From: Panaeolus papilionaceus
Taxonomy: Eukaryota; Basidiomycota; Agaricomycetes; Agaricales
Length of the DNA: 64,000 nt
Assembly: GCA_015501605.1 (NCBI GenBank)
Contig: JADNRZ010000003.1
Location: 1,240,001 to 1,304,000, forward strand
Direction: 5' to 3'
The notes under the pieces were generated by a model that saw only the letters and a list, made by a program, of their open reading frames with translations, was not told the origin of the DNA and did not search any database. A program made the position numbers and the translations under genes. This document shows, one piece after another, positions 26,512 through 37,044 of the stretch (position 1 is its first letter; every line of letters starts with the position of its first letter).

Positions 26512-27510
26512 ATGACAGTGACTGATAGGAGAGTCCAGGACGAAGTAACCAACCACTCCGGACGGCGCTTAGACTATAGCACTCTCCACCTACCGTTTGA
26601 ATTGTGGGAGCAAATTCTTGAGGAAGCTTGGAAGGCGCCTATGTCCATTCCCGACCGAAGCCGATTCAAAAACGCAATCGAAAATGTATCCCCCATTCTA
26701 CGCGACATCCTCTCAAAAATATCGACAAGAGATGTGTATGCAACTTGGCCACACCGCTTCGTCCCATGCACCGACAATCATATAACCTCTCGCACTCATA
26801 GGCTGACATACTCCAGCCCCATCCATCGCTTCGATATTTGCCGCTCACTCACCAGGCAAATCACGCTTTCCGACAGGCCTGCAGATGTTTCACGGAATAA
26901 GATGTCCCAGCTTCATAATCTACGGGGAAGGCTCATGCGCGACGTTCTCGCCAGTTTCTGCGGGCTTCCACTGATGCTCAATCTTCGACGGTTTTCCATC
27001 GAATATCATGCCCCTTATACATTCAGGCAACCCTACGGGCTTTCTCCCGTTTCTCACCAGTTTGACGTTGCACGCATCCGGGTCAAATTATCGAACATCA
27101 CGGCTTGGATTGTGGACATGATCTGCAGCACCAGCACATCACCAGAGGACGAATTCCTATCCGCAAGGCGGCCACAAATCGAGTTTGCGTCAGCAACTTC
27201 TGACGAGGGGGTAAACCGTATGTTGTACCTATCTCCACACCTAGAGCTTATTGAGGACGTAAAGGACGTCGATTTGCGCATCCTGGAATCGTCAGCACCC
27301 CTCGACGACGAGTGCATCCTCATCCATGGTCCTTTTAATCTGTACATTAGGATTTGGGACTGGGTGGAACATTCCAGCAAGGAGAGCACAATGACTGTGA
27401 TAGGAGATTGCATGGCACTAGTCCTCCCGGCGAACAAGGCCCGCATCGAGAAAGGTGCGACCATTGATAAGAGGAGAAAGCCCTACATGTTTGTGCGGCG
27501 GCAAGGGTAA
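26512..27510 (+). CDS. F-box-like protein, uncharacterised
   Basis: Intronless, 332 residues. After a short polar leader it has LHLPFELWEQILEEAWKAP, which resembles the start of an F-box (LPxElwexIl..), followed by a helical stretch (LRDILSKISTRDVYATWPH). The rest contains no clear leucine-rich or WD repeat. Large families of such single-exon F-box-like genes are typical of Agaricomycetes, where most have no assigned target. Start chosen at the first ATG (26512) in the open frame, in an ACCATGA context. If the F-box is real, it would act as an SCF ubiquitin-ligase adaptor; this is an inference from one short motif. Confidence 0.65.
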   Translation: MTVTDRRVQDEVTNHSGRRLDYSTLHLPFELWEQILEEAWKAPMSIPDRSRFKNAIENVSPILRDILSKISTRDVYATWPHRFVPCTDNHITSRTHRLTYSSPIHRFDICRSLTRQITLSDRPADVSRNKMSQLHNLRGRLMRDVLASFCGLPLMLNLRRFSIEYHAPYTFRQPYGLSPVSHQFDVARIRVKLSNITAWIVDMICSTSTSPEDEFLSARRPQIEFASATSDEGVNRMLYLSPHLELIEDVKDVDLRILESSAPLDDECILIHGPFNLYIRIWDWVEHSSKESTMTVIGDCMALVLPANKARIEKGATIDKRRKPYMFVRRQG

Positions 27511-27714
27511 TGTCGCTGTGCAGATACTCAATGGATGAGGTTGTGACATAATGAATATAGCATTGCAAGAGTAGCATGCGAATTTTTACAACACACTTCA
27601 AAGTAGCGCATAGTCCTTAGTAGTGGTTGTTGTTGTAATAAAACTAAAACATATGGGTAGCCAATAAAAAACTAAAAGCTTCGTTGATATACATAGTCCG
27701 AACTAAGCATTTCA

Positions 27715-29587
27715 TCACGAAACCGTTCTGAGCTGCTTTTTGTGAACCGCTTTGTGGCGGTTTAGTTGATCAGGTCTGGCAAACGATTTGTTACAGCCAG
27801 GCTCTGCGCATTGATATGGCCGTGCACCTGTATGTGTCCGTAGCTGAACAAGAAGATTAGGCGCACTGATGCTATTTTTCGATGAGGGTACTCACATGCT
27901 TGGAAAGGTTCGAAGACTCAGCAAATCCCCTGTAAAAAGTCAATTCAGAAAAAAAGCGAAGAGGGACAGTACCGACCTGTCACAATATGTGCACTTGAAA
28001 GGCTTATCACCGTTGTGTGTTCTTTTGTGAATGGTAAGGGCACCCGTAATTGCGAATGACTTGTTACAACCGGGATAATCACACAAATAAGGTTCTAGAT
28101 TCACCACATTAACAAGCGACGGAAGATAAATTTCATGAGACCATACTTTCGTGTGTATGTCTTCTAATGTGCTGCTGCAACGTTGCAGCTTCCGAGAAGT
28201 TCTGATGACAGATGCTACATTGAAACGGTCGATGACCCGTGTGGGACTAAGGATGGACGTCAATTGGTATGTCAAGCATACAATACAAGATCAACATACC
28301 TGTACATGGCGCGATATCTTCTGCTTACTCTGGAATCCTTGAGCGCCATTTCTTGTGCATCCTTCCCAAAAACACTCATAATGCGCTTTTCCTGCACCAA
28401 TGTGCTCGGAAGCTATGTGGGCTGTGAGGGAATCGCATGAATGGAAGGTCAGTCCACAGTCCTTCCACTTGCAATCATGAGAACCACTGCAATGATGCTC
28501 GCTTTCTGCTGGTGTTGGTGTTGACTCCGTGGAGGTGATTTGTTGCTGTGATTGATCTTGGTCCGATAGTAGTTGAGATTTCATGATATCCATTGTCGGT
28601 AGGTCTGGGGGATGTTGGTTGGACAAGATCTGGGAAGTATCATTGGAGGGCACAGAGCTATGCGGGGGCGGATGAAGTCCAAAGTGTTCGTGGAGCAAAT
28701 GGCTGGATAATGATTGCATGGTATCATTCTGTATCGAGTAAGAGCTACCGCAATTATCCCATAAGCATGGGATACGATCCGCAGATGAGGTGGAAGGAAC
28801 ATGCTGGGCCAGCGAACTGTTGTTCATAGACATGCTATTCATGGTCGATGTGTTGGCAAGATGGTGCATGTTAACGTGTCCTATCAGGTCCGATAAGGAT
28901 CCAAAGGTGGCATGACATGAACCCCACATGCAGCTGAAAAGGTCAGATGGTTTGAGGGGAGGCTGAGTAAGGGTAGAGAATGCGAAGTTCTGGAAAGAAG
29001 GTTGCATAGACCGCAATTCTTGTTCAAGACCTTTCTGGAAGTATGCATCTTCTGTGCGCTGTTGTTGTAGATGAGCGCTTGTTTGTGGATCCATCGATCT
29101 CATGCCGGACGGGTGGGCTTGCCTATCTGACTGTTCAGGTTGACCACAGGGACACCAGAGTTCTTCGAAAGATGCTGATTCCCAGATAGAAGAAGTATTA
29201 GAAGTATTATTTGGCACAGGCCGTTGTTCGGAGTCGTATGACGGGTAATCCTTACAACACTCGAACTAGACATATTCAGAAACGAGAGGCTAGTAATTTG
29301 GTAGTATATCAACTCACAAGATGAGCGAAATCTGTACAATCTGTACAATTTGCTGTCTGTTCGCAAAGAAAATTGCAATGTGTCTGTGTCGTGTCAATTG
29401 GACAAATCGATTTGGTGTGATTTGGATCGTTGCATGCAATGACGACACATTCCTCTGTACATTGTGCTGTAAGTTCAACAGCACAAGAAGGTTCCGGACA
29501 TTCTGGAGGTATTGAACAGTCAACACAAGGAGGTTGAATCTGAGGCACTGGCTTATAAGAAGGTTTTGCTAATGCGGCTACAGCCAT
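27715..29587 (-). CDS. Zap1/ZafA-like zinc-responsive C2H2 transcription factor
   Basis: Six exons (29587-29318, 29265-28300, 28246-28147, 28094-27977, 27929-27896, 27843-27715) give 538 residues. The N-terminal 110 residues are unusually cysteine-rich ([45 protein letters not shown]), suggesting a metal-binding regulatory region. Then come CWxxC-type fingers: CMWGSC, CLWDNC, CKWKDC and CFWEGC. Four tandem fingers follow, including [57 protein letters not shown] and [20 protein letters not shown]. The order of paired CWxxC fingers followed by FAITGAL- and [14 protein letters not shown] fingers mirrors yeast Zap1 and Aspergillus ZafA, which switch on zinc uptake genes in zinc shortage. An upstream in-frame ATG at 29668 would add 27 residues including a hydrophobic stretch; I prefer 29587. 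Confidence 0.78.
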
Positions 29588-29725
29588 GAGTGTTAAAGAA
29601 AAAGAACAGAAAAGCAACGAGAAATCATGCCTCCTTTCAATTGTGCCTGTGACTGGGAAGGTTCTCATTACAACATTTTACGTAATACTAATAATACAGA
29701 ATTTATTATCTTATCTTTTCTTTAT

Positions 29726-31349
29726 TTAATCAAAGTCTAGATCTCCAGCACCAAGGTTAACAACTTGCACTACTTCTTCAGCTTCTCCATCCGCATTAAC
29801 ATTCACATTGGCTTGTCCTTCATAACATTCTTTTTCATCAAATGTCCCAAGGAAGTCCAAACATCCCCACATGCACCCTCGCCAACGAACGGGTACAGGA
29901 GCTCCGACCTGCACGCCGTTTTCCAACGACTTTTCCCATGTAAATCTCTGTTCAGCAGGGCAAATATAGATTTTCGTCCCATCGTGCGACGGATTCGGAC
30001 ATCGTCCTATCCCTGTTATAGGCCCTCCTTCTTCCACGGATTGTTCATATGCGGGCTTCTCGCCACAGGTAAGTGAGTTTGGAACACATATCGACAACAA
30101 CGTCTTGAGTTTGGGGTAGAATGGCCTCTTGTCTGGACCTTCAATTGGTAATGGAAGTTCGTAGAGTGTCTCAAACAAGGTTTTCGAAGGCGGTTGTCTG
30201 TTGGCCGTATTGGAATGGAGGGGAGGTGGGTCAAACATGGAAACTGATGGTCTCGCAGTTCCAAGTAGACGTCGCAAACAAAGTTCTGATAGCGGTGGGA
30301 CCCTAGACTCTCCGAACCGCGTAGTTTCAGGTGTTGGTCGCTTTAATGCAATGTTGGGATTAGGGCGGAAGGGATTAGGATGTAGATGAATGTTCGTGAG
30401 GTTCATGGTTAGCAATTCCGAAGGCACGAATTCCAACCGGTTCGTAGCTACATTGAGCTCCATTAAATTTCGTAGTTTCGAAATCTCAGGTGGTAGGTAG
30501 CCGATCCGGTTGTTCCCTGAACAAATGCATAGTGTTTAGTACTTGCGCGACATGTAAATATGAAGACATACGCAACGATAGCACTGTCAATGATTCCCAT
30601 TTCCAAAGTTCTGCAGGAAGCTGTGTGATCATATTCGCAGCCAGGTAAAGCTCCATCCCTGTGCCTTCACCCTTGAGAACACTTTTGCTGGAGGTGGCCT
30701 TCAGAGGAATTTTGAAACGATCTGTCTGTGGGCTCGACAATATGGCAGATGTTGTCTGAGCCCGCACAAATGGACGCATAGATTCCGATTCCTGGGCCGT
30801 GTCACTGTCTGTCGACAGAAAAACAATACCGCTCATATCCTGAATGAACTTCACGGAAATTTCTTTCAATTCATAGCCTCTGGATAATATTTGGCGCGTG
30901 TTGTTAGTAGGTTTGACTGAGATACAAATAATCGGAACCGACCCCAGTTGCATTTTTACGTGTTTGGACAACGATGCACTGTCAAACGCGTAAATCGATG
31001 CTTCATCCCATATTTTTGTTTCCCGATCTTTGAGCACATCCATAGGCGAGCTTTGTGAGCTTTGAGGTGTTGTATCCGCGGTCGATGGACTGGTGTAACG
31101 CGTCTTTTTCGATGGAGGTGATGCGACAGCCTGGGTCCCAGCTGGCCGTTTCCCGCTGCGTGCAATGTACAGACCCGATAGTGGGTCTAATGGTCTCCTT
31201 TCCTCAATTGAAAGCTCGCCGTCACTTTCGAATGCGGGGACATGTCCTGGTGATGATGGGGGAGACGAGTCAAAATACGATGTTCCCGGGGGTGAAGATC
31301 CGGGAGAGGATGAAGGATAAAAGTCGTCATTGTATCTGCCTGGCAACAT
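29726..31349 (-). CDS. Leucine-rich-repeat protein, uncharacterised
   Basis: Exons 31349-30572 and 30516-29726 (55-bp intron) encode 522 residues. The N-terminal half is Ser/Pro-rich and disordered, with a basic patch PSKKTRYTSPS that could be a nuclear localisation signal. The centre has short leucine-rich repeats (GMELYLAANMITQLPAELWK, LTVLSLRNNRIGYLPPEISK, NLMELNVATNRLEFVPSELL). The intron splits the second repeat and splicing restores LSLRNNRIG. The C-terminal third has RCPNPSHDG, YICPAEQRFTWEK, VPVRWRGCMWGCLDFLG, a Cys/Trp-rich module that may bind metal. I do not recognise a named orthologue. It is tail-to-head with the Zap1-like gene (138 bp), without evidence of a shared role. Confidence 0.78.
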
Positions 31350-32691
31350 TTTATATCAATATGAGGAGTGAAATAGATTATCGAGGTTATGAGTTTATCG
31401 TTGGTGTAAAGCTGAATGTGCCTGACACTTGAGAACTTGAAGGAAACAAGAGGGTCGTCGACGTTTAAACGAGCTTATCACGATCACGTGGAAATCACGT
31501 CGTCAGAACACGTCGTTTCTTTAATTAGACGCGCCAATGTGTCGCAAAGCGTGTCTGAACCTACGCCACTCCGCCCTTCGTGTTGTACCCAGCTTGTACA
31601 GTAGACCTCAAAGCCAGAAGCTATGTTGTGATATTGGGATGCTTTTTGCTAACGCTGATGTTGAAAGTTACGGTCCGACCCGTGGGGACGATGCTCACAA
31701 GCTGTTCATCAAGAGCAACCTGATTCAGCGTTAAAATCGTGATAGTTAGATTGACGTTAGCCTTCCTTCAAAGGTTGGTGTGTGTCCACCATTTTTCAAG
31801 ATGTTTCACCCCTGTGAACGTGAGACGCTGGTCCGAGACAGCTGCAACCAGATCCATCGGCATTCAGGTAGAGTTGCATCAAATATGACTGTGGTATGTA
31901 AGAGTGCCATGGATATTAGCCCCTGTTCCTTGCATCAATACCATAGCATACTTACCGCACAAGCGCTCCAGAACGTGGTAATAACGGAGTCGAGTTTACT
32001 GCATCCGGCTACGAGTGACGTGAGCTATGCACAACTACACTTCGATCGTCGCAGTGTGACCCCCAGATACAGAAGGTCAGGGAGTCGTGGATCCGTAGCA
32101 ACCGCCTCTGGGAGGAAATTTTTGCAGCAGTGCAGTACTGTGTAGTTGTAGTTAAGATCACAGATGGCGGTTCAAAAAGAGCTACATGCATCATCTTGAA
32201 TGACGTTGATCTTAAGCCAAAGGTGGCTTTTGTTGTCAAAGATTTAGAAGCCACAGCTCATCACTGCAGTCTGTGACTGCCGATGTGTAGCAGTTACCTA
32301 GGCTTAGTCGTACAATTCCGACGATGAGGTGGTACGCGTAATCGCCCAACTGCAACACTGTATTCAGATCCGTCTCGAAATTCCAATCAATTTACATAGG
32401 ACTGTTTTGAAATTTGATTCTAAATATAGTGTAGTTGGCGATAACAAGCTATTAGGAATTTCTACAATGGCAGATGGAACGAGAGAATGTGATTCTATGG
32501 CTACAACAAAAGTAAGATGTCAAAAATTAATATCAAGGTGGCAGCACAATCGGAAGAACATTAAAACAGCATTGCTCAAGCTATGGCTACAATAAATAGT
32601 TGGCAGTTGACAGTATCAAATGTATTAGACTGCTTGACGAGGAAAGAAATAAGAAACAAGAAACAAGGAAACGGCATGCACTCATGCATCC
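31350..32691. other. Intergenic region (1,342 bp) without a supported gene
   Basis: Several short open frames (for example 31780-32145 plus and 32009-32254 minus) overlap each other on opposite strands and show no motif or plausible splice structure. It should contain the promoter of the LRR gene and the 3' flank of the uncharacterised gene to the right. I see no clear transposon termini. Confidence 0.4.
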
Positions 32692-34223
32692 TTATGAGAC
32701 GAGGGGGAAGGACATTTGCGGTGAAACGTTCATAGGCATGGACATCTGTGTTGGCCTCACTGTGGGTGCATGATGAAAGTGTTGGCGGCGAGGGCGAATG
32801 AGTCTCAACTGAGGTTGCCAACTTCCGAGAGAAACATGATGGATGCTGACGAGCACCAGATCCTCCAGTCTGATATCATCAGGTCCATCACCGATGCGCC
32901 AAAGTGGGTTGCCATCTTCTTCCATGGGAAGTGACTTGCGGTCTTGCATGAAACGCTGGACACATTTCGCCACGTTTTTTGCCAGCTTGGCAAGCGTGAT
33001 GGGTCCGGGGGGGCTGCGGAAATCCTTAGTTGGGATCTGTCGGCTCCATTGTCTATAACCAGGCCACTAATAACAAAGCTTGGATGAGATTCAAATCTAG
33101 ATGGATAGGAAAGGAAAACCCACCTCAAGTCTGATGGATACACTGGGTCCGCGGTTTTGAAAGACTACCATATCCCGGTCACGAAGATTCTTCGTGCGGA
33201 ATTGGAGGGCGTCCTTCAAGGAGATACCACACTGATCAGGATGTTCGGTGTAAAAGTAAAGGGGAGGGTCCAAAAGAACTTCTTCGACATAACGCTTCCT
33301 ATCGCTAGTCGTGTGTGGCTTGTACATCTGCTGTGGTACGAATTCCCCAGCGTTGTCCATAGGGAGAGTAAGTGCTTCGCGGAACAATTGCAACTGTTCA
33401 CGATGGGTGTATCTTCCCCCCTAAAATGAATGAGAAATTTGACGGTATAACAATTAAAAAGGTTTATACCTCGTTGGCCTCGGGTTGGAGAAGGAGTGAG
33501 GTACTTCCTGCCATAACTGGAGAGGGAACCATAAGATGAGTTGCGCTTGCGGGGGTCAATGGAGTGGGTAGACTGGATCGTGGTGAGTAGGGTGAGGATG
33601 ATGAAGGGGATGAGGCCTCAACAGGGAGTTGTGATCCCGATGGTTGTGTCAAAGACGATGAAAACACAGGCATATTTGGAGAATCATTAGAGATATGTGA
33701 CACCTGAGAGTATGGGCTATGATTGAAATGAGATGGTGATGTAGTCGCCCAAGCATTTATCAAGAGTGGGGAAGGAGATTCTCGGATGGGCGCGACGTTC
33801 AAGTGACCGATAGATAGGCTGTTCTGCGAAGACCATTGTGACAGTGGCTGACTCTGTTGTACATCGGTATAGAAGGTATGATTTCCTCCAGTATTATTGA
33901 TATCTAGAGCGTCGTGTGAGTCCTGGTGAAAAGGGGTTAGTTAAATGACAGTGGAAGTAAGTTATAACACACCAAAAAGAAGTTGTTGTTATGGTCATTG
34001 TTGTTGTAGTTGTTCATCGAATATGATTGTTGGCTCAACCAAAGGTTGAGCGGGTATTGGGTAACTGGTTTGGTTGGGTAAGGTGATAAACGCACGCCCT
34101 CCTGAGCGCGATGGCTTTTGTAGGTGTTAGTAGGGGAAGGTTGGTAACACAAGAGATGACTCACTCGTCCTCCGGTATAAATGAGAACATGGTATCTTGG
34201 AGAAGTAGAGATGGGGAGGGCAT
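32692..34223 (-). CDS. Uncharacterised Ser/Pro-rich protein with WPGY domain
   Basis: Start ATG at 34223-34221 (AACCATGCC); an in-frame ATG at 34190 is an alternative. Exon 1 ends near 34170 and is followed by an Asn-rich exon (SMNNYNNNDHNNNFFL), then a Ser/Pro-rich exon (SPSSSSPYSPRSSLPTPLTP), GGRYTHREQLQLFREALTLP, and after a further intron WPGYRQWSRQIPTKDF and PITLAKLAKNVAKCVQRFMQ. The last exon ends FPLVS at the stop 32694-32692. The C-terminal module looks folded: a mixed region (DMVVFQNRGPSVSIRLE) joined to the WPGY segment and a helix. I recall similar modules in other agaricomycete proteins of unknown function, but cannot name a family. A regulatory protein is conceivable from the low-complexity N-terminus; this is a guess. 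Confidence 0.7.
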
Positions 34224-35059
34224 GGTTGAGTCTGGTGAGGGGGTTCACAGCCTGTCCTTGGGATACTTATACAGCTGTCCTAGGAATATATTTCCGAAAG
34301 CCAGATGGGAACACCGATTTTGGAAAACCAAAATGAAAAGGGTATGGTGGGCCACTGTCGCGTTGAACAGATTGAGAGCAGGCAATCAACGCAGCCTCGG
34401 TGTCGAGAAAAGATAAATGGAAGGTTATGATTAAATTGGGAGGATAAAGCAGCGTGCTGCGATGTGACTTCAGCTAGAATAGGCAAGGATCTGACGTGCC
34501 TGCGCCAGCGCCGGAGGTACAGAGTGGTGAATGGGATACATCTCAGCTGGACGATGCCCACGAGTCACTGGGTGTACTAGGATTTCGAAGGATAGCTCGC
34601 ACAGCTTATTGAGGCTGCGCTCTCGGCAAACCTAAATAGGAGAAAGGTCCGCTAGCAAGAGATAGCGCCAGCACAGCAATTACGGGGCGCTTGTGAAATT
34701 TGAAATCCTTCAAGTATGTTATATAGTCAATGAAATAATTTTATAACTTGAAAAAAGCTGCGCATGATCAGTAATTCTTTCCTTTTTTTCATCGTTTCAG
34801 TAGAACTATTAAATTAAAAAAAAAAAGGAGATGAAGGTGGTCGATGGTGAAGAGGTACTCAGGTAGTTGAAGCTGTGAGCAGGCTGTGTTGTACATAGAA
34901 AGACGGCATGAGAAATTTCCCCATTTAGCTACTTCACGTGCAGGTTGTGAGGTTTATTGTTACCTCGAGGTTATTTCTTAAGCGTCATTCTAAACGCTCA
35001 CGTTGACTGCAGAGTTGTAGACAGACACCGCTTTCCTTAATTTTTCTAGGATTAAATCC
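34224..35059. promoter_or_regulatory. Long divergent intergenic region (836 bp)
   Basis: Separates the uncharacterised WPGY gene from LEO1, which point away from each other. It holds an A/T-rich stretch near 34730-34830 with an A12 run at about 34818. It is far longer than the other divergent intervals in this window, which may mean more elaborate control of one of the two genes. Confidence 0.45.
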
Positions 35060-36786
35060 ATGTCATCTCTTGCAGGCGCACTGGATGATTATTCTAATCA
35101 GAATGTTCATTCAAATTATCAACCCGACGACATCGAAATGTCCCCCACCGCCCGCTCCTTCAACCGAATTTCTGATCCACATGCGCACGGAGTTACAGAT
35201 GACGACGAGCAAATGTCAGACCTTTTCGGAAATGACAGCGATGTAGAGGAGCAAAAAAATCGCAGGTTAGTCGCAGTAATACCACAGCCTACAATTCATA
35301 TTCTTATCAACTTTCCTTCACCAAAGAAGTCCTGCATCGCCTACTGCCTCCGGTCCGGAATCTGACAGACTCGCATCCCCAGAGCGTGAACGGCGGCATG
35401 CTTTAGAATATGAAGAAGACGACGAGGCGCCTCCGGAAATTGCAGTTGAAGTCAAGGAGGCGGAAGTTAAATTTCCGAACTTACCTGTTCCCAAATCCTC
35501 CGACAACAATGTAAGCCCGTGTCCCAATTTATCTGACATATGATAATTATTAAACCATAATAATAGAATTGGGTTTTGAGAATTCCAAATTTTTTGAAAG
35601 TAGAACCAAAGCCATTCCACCCAGATACATATATCGGCCCTGAGCACGACGAAGAGGAAGGCGCACTTGCGGAGAATCCCCAAGAAAGGAGTATGTCAAT
35701 CAAATTGAAAGTGGGAAACACCGTTCGTTGGAGGTGGAACAAAGATGAGTATGGTCAAGACGTACGTTTGTTTGTTTTTTAATCTAGCATTAGGATCGCA
35801 CTGTGACACTCAAAGATGTTTTCTCGCTGCAGGTAAGAGAATCCAATGGCCAGGTAATTCGCTGGTCAGATGGCAGCCTGAGCTTGCGCCTCGGGAAAGA
35901 ACTTTTCAACATCACGACCACTGTCGATCAATCCGCAGTTGCGCGCCAGAACATTGGTAATCTATCTCAGTCCCAATCACAGTCTGAAGCTGCCCCAGGA
36001 CCCACACCTACAATCCCTGGAAAATCCCGTGGTTTGACTTATCTCGTCGCCCAGCATAAGCGTTCCCAGGTACTACAATCAGAAGCTGTCATCACAGGGT
36101 ATATGTCGCTGCGGCCTGTCGACATGCAGTCCGAAACCCACAGAATGCTAGTCCGCGCTGTGGGTCAGCGTCATAACAAGGTTGCGCGTTTACGAATGGC
36201 GCCCGACCCTACTGTCGACCCAGAAAGGCAAAAAATGGAAATGATGAAACAAAGCAACAAGAAAACAAAACGAAAGGCCTTCGATACGGATGGTCTGGGT
36301 AGCCCACGTAAGAGACGCGGCTATAGACGAACAACTGACCGTGACGTTCTATGGAGCGACGACGACGACGACGTTGGCGGCACGTATGGTGCCAATTCTG
36401 ACGATGACGATGATGATGACCTCGGTGGCTCTCCTCGCAAGACAAAGAGAAAGTCTACTGATCACAAAGGAGAAGAGGATTATCAGGCCGACGATTTCGT
36501 GGTGCCTGACGAGGACGAAGACGACGGACAAACATCACGCCGCAAACGAATCCGGGATGCGGAAGAGGAAGAAGACGACCTGGAGAAGATGGAAGCACGA
36601 TTGGAACGACAAGCCGCTGCGGAAAAGAAAAACAGGACACCATCAAAGAAGACAAAGAAAAAATCTGACGATGAGGACTCGGAGGAAGCAGAGATGGATG
36701 TTGAGAGTGAGGAAGATGAAGATGAATTTGGTGTGCGGAAAGTCACGACCAAACGGGGTGTTGCTTTCGATGACGATGATGAATGA
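35060..36786 (+). CDS. LEO1: Leo1, Paf1 transcription-elongation complex subunit
   Basis: Component of the Paf1 complex, which travels with RNA polymerase II and supports histone H2B ubiquitylation and H3K4/K36 methylation. Five exons. The N-terminus is acidic (DDDEQMSDLFGNDSDVEEQ). The Leo1 core begins NWVLRIPNFLKVEPKPFHPD, then NTVRWRWNKDEYGQDDRTVT, LKDVFSLQVRESNGQVIRWS, DGSLSLRLGKELFN, and GLTYLVAQHKRSQVLQSEAV. The C-terminal 200 residues alternate acidic runs and basic patches (a DDDDDDDLGG stretch, RKTKRKSTD), with a VRKVTTKRGVAFDDDDE end. All these features are usual for Leo1. Introns are short; the one after GACAACAAT ends in aatag, giving the in-frame join N-N-N-W-V-L. Confidence 0.93.
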
Positions 36787-37044
36787 TTGAAACGTTATGT
36801 ACTTGGATATCAGTTTGTATTTAGCGCCTTGTTCCTAGTTTATTGCTGCTATTAAGTACACATATCAGATCCGCGACCATTGTGCTTGCGGCTTTGTATA
36901 CAGTAACGTAAACCACCGTCATTTGTACTTAATATTAATTCGACCCGCTCGATTGTTAGGAGAGTATTGATTACTGTACACCATGTGAATAGAGTATGCC
37001 GACTTAGGTAGATACATGTAACAAATAATATAACCTCGTTTATT

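Noticed and set aside
29100..29378. Separate small gene starting MSSSSVV on the minus strand
   Set aside because: This frame crosses the intron/exon junction of the Zap1-like gene; splicing at tctag|TTCGAG gives a continuous Cys-rich-to-zinc-finger protein instead.
31780..32145. Plus-strand ORF of 121 codons in the intergenic region
   Set aside because: No motif, amino-acid composition looks random, and opposite-strand frames overlap it.
36356..36420. Acidic GAC/GAT triplet runs as a microsatellite element
   Set aside because: They encode the acidic C-terminal tail of Leo1, a normal family feature.
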